From positions 54,506,096-54,570,095 of the forward strand of contig OY743177.1 of assembly GCA_963555705.1 (NCBI GenBank): a stretch of 64,000 nucleotides of DNA, written 5' to 3'. Source of the stretch: Ligustrum vulgare (Eukaryota > Streptophyta > Magnoliopsida > Lamiales > Oleaceae). Below the pieces are notes generated by a model, which saw only the letters and a program-made list of their open reading frames with translations, was not told where the DNA came from and ran no database searches. The number at the start of each line of letters is the position of its first letter. The first letter of the stretch is position 1. The position numbers and the translations under genes were made by a program. This document shows positions 1 to 9,711 of the stretch, in pieces.

Positions 1-150
1 TAATTTAACAAAATTTTTAAATTACGGATCTTGAATACTTTTTTATAATAATAGAGAATTATCTATTTATTTTTTAAATTAGAGTTATGATATTTTTGAT
101 GTAATTTTTTCACATTTTTCACACAAAAAAATGAAGTTAGGATACATAAT

Positions 151-369
151 TGTTGTAAATTATTAAACTAATCAATTACCTAACCTTACCTAATTTATAT
201 TATTTATTTATTGTGTGAATGACTATTAGACTCTCCTATAAATAGGGGCATCACGTATGTAAAATTACACATTTGAATTGAATGAGAATTCTCTCATCTT
301 CTCATCTCTCATCTCTCTCTCTCTATCTATCTCTATATCTAGTATTATTATTATAGTAGTTTCACAACG
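151..369 (+). repeat. 5' LTR of the copia-type element
   Basis: Starts TG at 151 and is 219 bp long against 208 bp for the right copy; a few base changes and an indel in the CT-rich tract (about 290-325) account for the difference. A TATA box (tataaata, 237-244) sits in the middle, as expected for an LTR promoter reading rightward. The terminal CA is mutated to CG at 368-369. Confidence 0.85.
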
Positions 370-1818
370 CGTTATCAGCACGAGTCTCTAACCAATTAAG
401 TAATATGACGAGAGTATGCTGTACAGTTGCATCTAAATGATGAACCTCTATATCAGAAACTTGATTATTATTAATCAACGCGAACCACTCAATTAAATCC
501 CATATTGTTGTTAAGACTGCTGGAATTGCAAAATTGATCTTGAAGATGAAAACTTTGATGAAAAAAAAATGAGAAGAGAAAAGCTGCTTCATGCTCGGGA
601 GATTTGTGAAAAATTAGATTAAAGGCACGGCTGCAGTTGTGATCATGGTGTCCAACACTAACTTGGTGGAAATTAACAAAAGTCCACCAACTTGGTAGGT
701 ATAGTGGTAAGATTTTAAATCGTTTCATTATAATTATGCATATTAATTATATGATTAGCATTAACAATATTCACAACTAATTAACATTAATCTGTGATCA
801 GTAAATTAAAGATTTTAAACAAAGTATAAGTAATATAATCATTGTCATACCGTGATTGATTGAGTTATTATGGACTGGATTTATACCTTAACTGGATATG
901 ACTCATCATCGTAACAGATTAGACTATTATGAATACCTTGACTGGATTTGAAGATATGACTCGCTCACTTATGAAAGGTAATTATTTTATTATATTGACA
1001 CTGTCTATATGGTCGGTTTATCAATTGAATACTTAGAATACTTTACATATATTCATATTTTATATTATTTCAGAAACACGTCAGTTGTTGGTTAATTCTA
1101 ACATATTAGAGGTTGTTGTCAACATATATACGTGGTAGTATAACCTCAGTATTATTATTGTTAATATATATACAATATTATTGTTATTTGATAATTCATT
1201 AAATGATACCAGAAGTTATCATTACCAAAGAGTTGGTGAATGTTGATAAAAAATATTTTATCAAACGGTACCAAAAGTTACCATTATATGTATTGAAAAG
1301 ATAGATAAAAACGAATTATCCAATAAGAGAATGTTGATGTATGATAAGATAATATCACATGATAGCACGGACATAGCTAATGTAAAAATAATCTCATCAG
1401 TATTATGAGATAAATATTAGATGATAAATATCTGGAAAAGTTCTTGCATAAACACTTATGTATTCCAGAAGAAGTACATATTTACTCTAGAAAAAGTAAA
1501 GATTATCATCTAAACATACTGAAATGATGATTATTATTATTGCTCCTGAATAAGCATAAACGAGTCATACATGCAAAATACAAAAGGGGGAAACATTTAT
1601 GATCCTCAAAAGTAGAGGTGCGTATCAGGTGTAATAATACTCCATACTCTACCACCCCTAATCTTGTTTGTGTGTCTCAAGAGTAAAAATACTCCGTACT
1701 CCACCACTCCAAATCCTTTTGAGGTTCACAAGATTAAGTTCAAATACTCATCAATATTAAAGGTGTGTCTCAAGAGGAAGAATATCTCGTACTCTACCAC
1801 CCACAATATTTTGGAGAT
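370..1818 (+). other. Non-coding internal region of the copia-type element
   Basis: Starts with the primer-binding region cgttatcagcacgag just inside the left LTR. The rest is AT-rich and I can translate no copia domain from it on either strand. Degenerate short repeats of the type accagaagt/accaaaagt and three copies of a ctcaagag..atactcc..actctaccac motif (about 1620-1810) are visible. Confidence 0.5.
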
Positions 1819-2472
1819 TCACAAGGATAAATTTACATTAACCGGACTCCATTTTCGCTTGGCACCCCTTCCTTGCGACCAATCTATCTTTAATCCTGCT
1901 GGATCTTGTATTGGAATATATGATTGCAACTTATCCAGCAGTTCCTCGATAGTATGAGCAGAAATAAGAATTCTCCTAGAAAATGGAGAGATGAATCTCT
2001 GTTCCACAGCATAATCAAGAAATGTTAGCAAACCATCAAAGAAATTGTTAACATTTAAAAGCCCAATAGGATTGGTATGGAGATCTAATTGAGCCCATGA
2101 GGTAATATTAAAGATTTCCTCTAAAGTATCAAAACCTCTAGGCATGGCAATGAAGGCATCAGAACCATATAACATGCAAGTTATGCGTTCATGGATAGAT
2201 AACGTCTGTACTTCATGCCCTCGTGTCTTGCCTGCGATATCAACTAAAGGAACGGGTATAACACCTATCACTCTTGCTTTCTCTGTTTGAGCGGATTGTG
2301 AAACACAACCCATCAATTCACTGCTACCTCCTCCATATATTAGATTGATACATTTATCTCCCAACTTCTTTCATAAATCCACTGCTGCTTCTAGATACAC
2401 AAAACCTTTCCCTACTTTTGATCCACAAAATACACAGATAATTTTGATCTGTCGAAATTTTGGTCCTTCCAT
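1819..2472 (-). pseudogene. LOG: LOG-type cytokinin riboside 5'-monophosphate phosphoribohydrolase, processed copy
   Basis: Reading leftward from ATG at 2472, one frame of 217 codons plus stop gives MEGPKFRQIKIICVFCGSK, then LIYGGGSSELMG, GVIPVPL, DAFIAMPRGFDTLEEI, SWAQLDLHTNPIGLLNVNNF and a C-terminal tail. These are the landmarks of plant LONELY GUY proteins in order and at near full family length (about 210-220 aa). LOG enzymes release active cytokinin bases from their nucleotides in the cytosol. The copy is dead: an in-frame TGA lies at 2371-2373 (codon 34), and the family's PGGxGTxxE catalytic motif reads PRGFDTLEE, with both key glycines replaced. No intron interrupts it, whereas plant LOG genes are intron-rich, which points to capture through RNA. 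It lies antisense inside the copia-type element. Confidence 0.85.
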
Positions 2473-2801
2473 CTTTGATAGTATAAGGAAAGAAAAACTT
2501 ACAAGAAATTGTTATTTTGGGATGCTTTAACTGTGAAATTATCAGACGTTTTAAACTTGAAAATATTCACTATTTACTGCTTTTCTTTTGAAAAAGTTGC
2601 TATTTGCTTTTGATTAAATGGCACCACTTTTGATATTATCTCTGACAGCATATATTTTGCTCCATAATGGATAATCTTTCGGTGATCTCTCAGATACCAT
2701 CTGTTAATACGCTAAAAATGAAAATACAAAATACTTTGTTAAAACATATATACTATACTGATTTACCTTGTATCAATGTTGAGTACCCAAAACATTATTG
2801 T

Positions 2802-3313
2802 TTATAACAGCCGGAAAACAGGATCTTTTGCTATTATATTTTTGAGACTATAACGCTCTTTATCGCTGATGAATTTAGCCAATAAAGACAGTAGCTCACG
2901 CTGCACATACCCACTAGGGTGCATCTCAAGAGTCAATCGGATATCATCCAATGACTCCTTACTCAGTTCACCCTTGATGAAGTCTATCTTATCATCTCGA
3001 TAGGACATTTGTAACAACCTTTCAATCTTTTTGCCTTTCGCTTATGTGCAAATGTACTCTTACCTAAGCCAGGCATGTGCTTAGAAAATGAATCTAGTAA
3101 TTCACCAGCTAATCAAACTTTTGCTTCGATCAACCAACGAACATCTTCTGGGATACCTTGATCCATAAGCAGCCTCAATCTTTCGAGTCGACCTCGGTAA
3201 ATCTTTTTCAAAACATTTATCGGAAGATTTGAGTAGTATTTGCGGATATTTGATAATATAACATCAATTTTGATGGATCTGATCTTCTCCCAAGGTGATC
3301 TATTTAAATGCAT
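2802..3313 (-). pseudogene. Broken unidentified coding segment upstream of the LOG copy
   Basis: On the same strand as the LOG copy, a coding-like stretch starts near 3313 (MHLNRSPWEKIRSIK), passes a TGA just after EAKV (near 3112), continues in frame as LAGELLDSFSKHMPGLGKS and KRKAKRLKGCYKC, then needs a frame change near 3005 to continue as MSYRDDKIDFIKGELSKE, ending in AKDPVFRLL and a stop at 2802. The composition looks like genuine protein (charged, amphipathic, Leu-rich) rather than random ORF. I do not recognise the family. It could be a second captured host gene piece or decayed retroelement coding sequence; I cannot decide. Confidence 0.4.
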
Positions 3314-5300
3314 TATTTAACGCGTAAAAGAGCGATGGCTCCGCGTGTCAGTGATTCCACCAAGAAAAGGGAAAAGATTTGTAATCAAAAGGTGGGGACA
3401 AGGATCCTTTTCTTGTTATGTCATTCTAATCACCTTTTTGGATATACTAAATAAAGGTATACTGATTTGTACTATGCAGAAATACGAACTGATGAAATGA
3501 ATACTATATTGAACCAGAAGTTCATACATATGTACAAATGAAATATCTTACTAAACCAGAAGTTCTATAATTTAGCATGATTGGTTAGATTCCAATTCAA
3601 TAATGAGATTTATTGAGAATGCAAAATGGCATTCATTAAAGAACCAGAAGATTGTTCAGGTTAACAAGTTATCATTGCTGCTTGTTCTCAAAAGCAAATT
3701 AATTATCTCACTAAGAAAATTAATGACTAATTATTTGATCAAGTAATAATATTACTAGTAAAGTGATAAATGCTAGCATGAATATATCTTAAAGTCATTA
3801 ATGATTTTACGAATTAGTTGAGATAATAGCATTATGTTGCTAATGGATTAGAAAATTAAAAGTTTCCAAATATTTGCTATGAGAACAACTTGAATATAAA
3901 TATTTCTCATGCAGCAATATTCTACATACAAACATGTCAATACGATGAAATAAAGATTTTCTTGTGAAGCTTTATGATTTCTAAGAAGCACGATATCTAT
4001 ATACAATCCAACAATACGCACTTGATATATGATTGTGATTATATCCATAATTACGAATGACATGCATTGCGACATTTTTAGCGACTGATATAGTACAATA
4101 TTCTTGAATATTATGGGGAAATTAAACAATAACACGCATGAAGCGTGATCAAGCTTAAAGCGTAATTATTCCTGAAGTATAATGACAATCGATTTCAAAT
4201 ACAAATATCTCTTGAATAATTGAAATGATCTCTTTGGAGACTAAATACTCATGGTGAGTAAAAGGGACATAGTTAAATGATGACAGATTCAGGTACCTTA
4301 TTATAGAATAAATAAAGATATCTCTCTATGTTATGTTTATATTGAGATGAAATGGAATTGATAAATAAGTTGACTACACCTCTTAAGAAAATGAAGTTTT
4401 TTTGAAATTATAATATTTTGGCAAAATATAAAAATCCCAATGTAGGGATTATTGTTATAGGACCTGAAGTCCAAAACACTTAAATGTGTAATGCCAGTAG
4501 TTATTTATAGAAATGAAAAATATTACACAATCGTAAAATACGACTCGTTGCGCTCGAAATTTTTCAAAGAACGGCATGACATATGGTGGATGAGACTATA
4601 ATCTAGATCACTAGTTTAAGCTCTTTGATAAAACCAATGAGTGAGATCAAAAAGTGTGATTCTCATCTCGGTACTTTGGGAGTTTTCTTTGATGTACTAG
4701 TTGATCGCGGTACGTTGGGATTTCAAGCGAAATGATTATAGATTATATGTCGAAATTGATATCTATTTCAATGATTGATTATACTCCTGCAAATTAGAAA
4801 TTGCAGTTTATAAAGTGCAAGAACATACATGTATAAATCATTGAAAGATTCAATTTACCCAGAATAGTATCATTATAGAATGAAATGTGATCCTTAAAAT
4901 AAAATCACATGAAGAATGATACACCCCATAATATAATATGTTGAAAATGAAATTGGAGTGTACTATTATTATATTTGAATATTTGGGCATGCAATTGATT
5001 TTCAATATGTAAAATTATATTATCCACCAAAAATGAATATTCACCAGAAGTGAATTTGAAAATGAATATTTAATTATTCATCAGAAGTAAATTCTAGATT
5101 TTGATAGTTTCACCAGAAGTGAATCAATTCTAGATTTGAGTAATGCAATCAATCAACTAACTAAACATTGCTTGGTATAGCATGTTCAGTACATCATAAA
5201 TGAGCTATGACATCATAAATGAGTTATAAACTATTTATAAAAGCTCATCACAAACTATATGTTTGATGAAATGATTTGAGATTGCATTAATATACTTGTG
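3314..5300. other. AT-rich internal region of the copia-type element without recognisable genes
   Basis: No convincing reading frame. Short degenerate repeats around accagaagt(g/t)aa recur (about 3500-3660 and 5040-5130). Confidence 0.4.
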
Positions 5301-5317
5301 ATATTCCTATGAAGGGA

Positions 5318-6125
5318 ACAAATACGCGCTGCACTCTTTTTCCCTTAGCTGAGGTTTTGTCCCACAGGGTTTTCCTAGTAGGGTTTTTAATGATGCATCA
5401 ATTATGGTGTATCAATGAGAATAATGTACTGTTTTTCCCTTCGCTAAGGTTTTGTCCAACAGGGTTTTTCCTAGCAAGGTTTTTGAGACATTGTCACAGC
5501 TATCTTCAAGTAATAATTCAACAACAAGCTCTCTCTTTAAATTGTGCTGGAATGATATCAACAAATGAAGAAAATCATAGACATCTGGAATTGTATCAAC
5601 AAATGAAGAAAATCATAGATATCTTATGAAAAATGTTATGATATCAACAAATGAAGAAAATCATAGACATCTTATGAATAATGTTATTATATCGGCTACA
5701 CACAAGAAGATTTTCATATATACATATTCCAGACGAAAAATGATATCATTATTCAAAAGGTTCATGAATACTTGATTGCACACTTCAGGGGGAGAATCAT
5801 GATGTACTCTTTTTCTTTCATCCAGATTTTGTCCTACTAGGTTTTCCTGACAAGGTTTTAACGAGACAGCGACTGTGCTCTTTTTCATTCGTTCAGATTT
5901 TGTCCCATTGAGTTTTACTGATAAGGTTTTAACGAGGCAGCACTGAAGCACTTCAGAACTTCAAATTTCAGTACATGATTTGTACTACTTATCATTGATG
6001 TCATTTTGGATATTAGACTCAATGATTAATGATGGCCAACATCAGGGGGAGTAGCTGTACTCTTTTTCCTTTGCTCAAGTTTTATCCCACTGGATTTTCT
6101 TAGCAAGATTTTAACGAGACAGACA
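5318..6125 (+). repeat. Repeated copia 3' motif, about five copies
   Basis: A motif of about 60 bp built as ctctttttccctt..gctaaggttttgtcccac..gggttttcctag.aaggttttaacgagacag occurs near 5325-5385, 5430-5490, 5800-5865, 5877-5940 and 6058-6122. Repeats of this kind just upstream of the polypurine tract are familiar in plant copia elements, and they support the family call for an element that lacks pol. Confidence 0.6.
5552..5692 (+). repeat. Short tandem repeat (three copies)
   Basis: The unit gatatcaacaaatgaagaaa followed by atcatagacatct is repeated three times with spacers of different length, between two copies of the 60-bp copia motif. Confidence 0.6.
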
Positions 6126-6161
6126 ATTGAGCTATTGAGCAATAAGTCATTCAAGGGGAAG

Positions 6162-6369
6162 TGTTGTAAATTATTAAACTAATCCACTACATAACCTTTC
6201 CTAATTTATATTATTTATTTATTGTGTGAATGACTATTAGACTCTCCTATAAATAGGGGCATCATGTATGTAAAATTACACATTTGAATTGATTGAAAAT
6301 TCTCTCCTCTTCTCATCTCTCTCTCTCTATCTCTATATCTAGTATTATTATTATGGTAGTTTCACAACA
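6162..6369 (+). repeat. 3' LTR of the copia-type element
   Basis: 208 bp, starting tgttgtaaatta and ending cacaaca. It is preceded by the polypurine tract caaggggaag (6152-6161) and followed by the target duplication ATAAT (6370-6374). It keeps the TATA box seen in the left copy. Confidence 0.85.
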
Positions 6370-6861
6370 ATAATAAGATTAATAGTTATATTAAAATAAA
6401 TAATAATCCTATTAAGTAAAAACAAATTTGTTAAAAAAAATTGTCCTTTTCGGGAATTGGAACAAAGCATCTCTGTTTGAGAAAATGTTTTTAAATAACA
6501 CACTTTTAAACTATTTTTTAATCACACATATTTCTCTCTCAACTTTTCAATCACTAATTTTTACCTTGAAAACATCACATTATTTATTTTTAAACAAAAA
6601 ATTTTAACTACCATTATTTTTTATATAATTTAACAGTGCTCAAAACAGTTTTTTTTAGGAACAAATATATGTAGTACTCAAAAGTTTAATTCAAATTTGC
6701 AATCATTACACTTTTCAAAACACAATCATTTTTTATTTATTTTTTAATTCTTGTATTTTTGGCAAAACATTTTCAAATTTAGTAAGTACATTTTGACAAA
6801 AAAGTGTGAAGTGTGTATTTGTTATTTTTTATAAAGACTTTGTTTTTTTATATATATATAT
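6370..6861. other. AT-rich spacer with a MITE-like segment
   Basis: About 6490-6660 contains ctttttaatcacaca, tttctctctcaacttttcaa and a following AT-rich part closely similar to segments at 11740-11850 and 12000-12120, so it probably belongs to the same MITE family. No gene seen. Confidence 0.4.
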
Positions 6862-7085
6862 ATAATATATGGATTTTCATCATAAAACAGTGGAACCTCT
6901 TGTACCATTGCATGTGTGACTCTTTTAGACTTAAAGATAATATATGGATTTTCATCATAAAACAGTGGAACCTCTTGTACCATTGCATGTGTGACTCTTT
7001 TAGACTTAAAGATAATATATGGATTTTCATCATAAAACAGTGGAACCTCTTGTACCATTGCATGTGTGACTCTTTTAGACTTAAT
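6862..7085. repeat. 75-bp tandem repeat, three copies
   Basis: The unit runs from ataatatatggattttcatc to tgactcttttagacttaaag; copies start at 6862, 6937 and 7012 and are almost identical. Because 75 is a multiple of three, both strands show open frames made of 25-residue repeats. These are a by-product of the array and not evidence of a protein. Confidence 0.9.
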
Positions 7086-8688
7086 CTTTAAAATGGACTT
7101 CGGTAAGAGGCACATCTTACGATTCTTACCTTCATTTTCTGCTCCATGGAAATCCGTTCTCTTAGTTTAACATGGAGAAAAGCCGCAGTGACATCCATTT
7201 GCTCCAACTCCATGTCCTTTTGAGCTTGTTGGGAATTAACACGTCGATTCTCTCTTTACTTAATCCACATAATCTTTTGATGCTAAAAGTAAAATAAGCA
7301 AACAAGAAAATAAATACGAACACAAAAATTTACGTGGTTCGACAACTTGTCTACGTCCACGGATCATCACCAAAGCTTTTTCACTATATATATATGAAAT
7401 TGTTACAAATATATAGAATTTCACTCACCAACCCCATCACACAGACCACATAGAAAATACAAATAAAGAGCAACTGTCTAACCACAAGTTTTTATCCCTT
7501 GAATTATCTCATAAGAAGTTACAAGAAACTATAAAGACAAAGCTCACCAATTTTCTCTTTATTTGTCACAAAATGGCACTCTCCAATATGCTTGTGGTGG
7601 TGCATTTCTTCCTTGATTTCTCCTCAATTTATAGAGGAGAATTCACCGTGAAATCTCTTAACACCAAACAAAAATCATAATTAGTCAAAAGTAATTATGA
7701 CATGCTTTAATGGACCACACAATGTCATAATTAGCCTATACTAATTATCAGTCCACAGGACGACACAACACCCTCATCCTTTGTTTCAACTAGACACGCA
7801 TTATGTTTTGACTAGGCACTTGGCTAATTTGGGTCAAATACCCAACCGAGCTACCCTTGACAACAAAAAGTTAGGTGAATTCCCTCATCACAAGTCTAGT
7901 TGGTTCTGGTTCATTCAGAACACTTGCTAATGTTAAAAAGAAAAATTTGGACCAGATCAGCATTTCCGTACCTTGTTGGAGGTCTCGTGGCTCTTGCACA
8001 TGGAATATGTAGCGGTTCATGTTTTGCTTCCCTCTTGATTTCGATCTACACATTCCTCTAGAAGATTTTCAGTTTTTCTTCCAAGGTCTAAATCTTGGCC
8101 TTAGCCCTTCTCCTGATTAAATTTATTTCAATTCTGCTTTCAAATCTAGTTCTTTGGCATGAATTGTTCCAGTCACACCCTGCAACTTAAGACTGTCCTT
8201 GCTGTACAGCCCTGCTCTTTCTACTCAATTTCCACTTCAATGCTCTTCAAATCCTCCACCAATTTTGTGAAAGAATCTACATTATCATCTAAAATCATTC
8301 CCTCGGCCCATCCAAAAACTGAAGTAACTTTCGCTTTAAATAAATTCTATTAGGCAGAGACTCAACCATGTAAATTTCTTCCAACTTAACATCTTGCGCG
8401 GCATTTGATCCTCTAGGCTCAAGATTATGGTGTTCTTGGCTTCAGAATATGGTATCTGCCTAAAAGCCTAATCTAGACCAAGATTTCCAGGGCCATCTTC
8501 ATCTTCCACAAAAAGAAATCACGCTTTTCATCAAGTTTTTCAACCTCCACCTTAGCTTTTGAATTCGCGAATTTCTTGATTATGCGAGATTCTTTCTCAC
8601 AGACACAGTTGATCAGAAACAAAGGGTGGTGATGTAAAGCTCAAGCTCTGCAGAGTATTAGTTCTCAATTATTTCTCTTATACCAAAT
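7085..8688 (-). pseudogene. Decayed copia gag-pol relic
   Basis: Read leftward, 8600-8060 gives a decayed copia gag (KVEVEKLDEKRDFFLWKMKM, then EEIYMVESLPNRIYLKAKV and NVDSFTKLVEDLKSIEVEIE) with several stops and shifts. Next, 8053-7871 begins RSKSRGKQNMNRYIFH, resembling the basic stretch before a copia zinc knuckle. After an interruption by a probable solo LTR (7227-7865), 7226-7085 gives DMELEQMDVTAAFLHVKL then RISMEQ, the copia reverse transcriptase block around its first catalytic aspartate. Protease, integrase and most of RT are missing. Confidence 0.65.
7227..7865. mobile_element. Probable solo LTR inside the copia relic
   Basis: The segment starts TGTTGGGAATTAAC and ends TTGACAACA, giving inverted TGTTG/CAACA ends as in LTRs. 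It contains tttacgtggttcgacaactt followed by gtctacgtccacgg, a block I recall from many plant LTRs. It breaks the copia RT reading frame at 7226. The flanks (gagct and aaaag) do not form a clear 5-bp duplication, so the exact ends or age are uncertain. Confidence 0.5.
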
Positions 8689-9000
8689 TGTAAGAACTAG
8701 TCAAGGCCTAAATCACTCTGATTGCATAATATATGGACATGTCATGAATATTCCTTAGCCATTCTTTCTATAAATCCAGCTCATAGCAAGAGAAAATGCA
8801 GTTGAAGAACATTGAATTTGTTGCAGAACAGAATCCCCCTCCCCTTTTTCTCTCTTACTTTCTCTTCTTCTTTCTGTCATCCTGTCATCCATTTCCTCTG
8901 TTCTAATCCTCTGTCTTTATTTTGATTTTATCCATATTATCGTGTAATTTCTAGCTGAGTCCGTTCATTTTTGTTGAATGAGTGGAGTTATGAGTGCTAT
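8689..9000 (-). repeat. Probable 5' LTR of the minus-strand copia relic
   Basis: On the minus strand, sequence ending gttcttaca is followed at once by atttggtataagag, which resembles the TGGTATCAGAG initiator-tRNA primer site, and then by the gag relic. The inner boundary is therefore near 8689. The outer end is not visible and is given only roughly. Confidence 0.45.
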
Positions 9001-9367
9001 CAAAATGAAAGGATGAGGATGTAAATGCTATTTTTTAAAGGTTGAGCATAAAAGTGCAACGTGTCAAAGGAAAGAGAAAAGTCCGTCTGCTAGAAGTGGA
9101 GGTGATTCCCATTTATCAGAACAAAAACAAGAAAGTGCTCTACTTTTCAATTACAACAACCATTTGTCTCCAGCATTTCATAAAAATCAAAGGTTCAAAA
9201 TTTCCCAATTTTTTATTCCATAGAATGAGGTTGAAATTAACATCATCGGAACCCTAAATTTCCCCCAAAATACGTACTACGATGGTGAAGAACTGGTGGG
9301 CCTACTATGACGATCGTTTTTTATTGTTGAAATTAAATATTGTTGATTCTTTGATTGTGAATTGTGA
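9001..9367 (+). promoter_or_regulatory. Upstream region of the VPS38-like gene
   Basis: Sequence between the copia relic and the VPS38 start codon. It should hold the promoter and 5' UTR. I see no unambiguous TATA box. Confidence 0.3.
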
Positions 9368-9392
9368 ATGGGATCGAAGAAGCCTACTGTGA
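9282..9392 (+). other. Possible upstream ORF overlapping the VPS38 start
   Basis: An ATG at 9282 opens a 36-codon frame (MVKNWWAYYDDRF...) that ends at TGA 9390-9392, 25 bases into the VPS38 coding sequence in a different frame. If the transcript starts upstream of 9282, ribosomes would have to bypass this ATG to reach the main start at 9368. Whether it is in the mRNA cannot be told from the sequence. Confidence 0.35.
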
Positions 9393-9631
9393 AGGTTCAA
9401 GAAGAGAAGCAGAAGGGACAAGAAGATCAAAAAACTAAAGTAATAGAATGGGAGGATTACGAGCAAGAGCTGGCGCGACTCTGTAGTTTGACATCCGCAC
9501 TTGAAGAAACGAAGCGCAAAAAAAATAATCTTGAACAGAAACTCAATTCCCTTATACAAGTATGCATTCTACCCCAATTCTTTTTCTCCTTCTGTTTAAA
9601 ATTTTATGATTGGGAAATACCTTTTCCTTTC

Positions 9632-9711
<80 letters not shown>

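Larger units (their letters stand above)
151..6369 (+). mobile_element. Non-autonomous copia-type LTR retrotransposon carrying host gene copies
   Basis: Two direct repeats (151-369 and 6162-6369) begin tgttgtaaatta and end in caca(a)ca-type sequence; both contain ctcctataaatagggg and a CT-rich stretch. The 5-bp target duplication ATAAT is seen at 146-150 and 6370-6374. Directly after the left repeat comes cgttatcagcacgag, the primer-site region typical of many plant Ty1/copia elements. Before the right repeat is the purine tract caaggggaag. The left LTR ends in CG where CA is expected, a one-base decay. The internal 5.8 kb shows no recognisable gag, integrase or RT, so the element must have been mobilised in trans. 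It instead holds antisense coding debris, including a LOG copy. Confidence 0.85.

Noticed and set aside
6813..7115. Repeat-protein-like ORFs on both strands (25-residue units)
   Set aside because: They are the automatic result of a 75-bp tandem repeat without stops; no start context, and both strands are equally open.
8159..8353. Plus-strand 64-aa ORF
   Set aside because: Lies opposite the decayed copia gag, which explains the sequence better.
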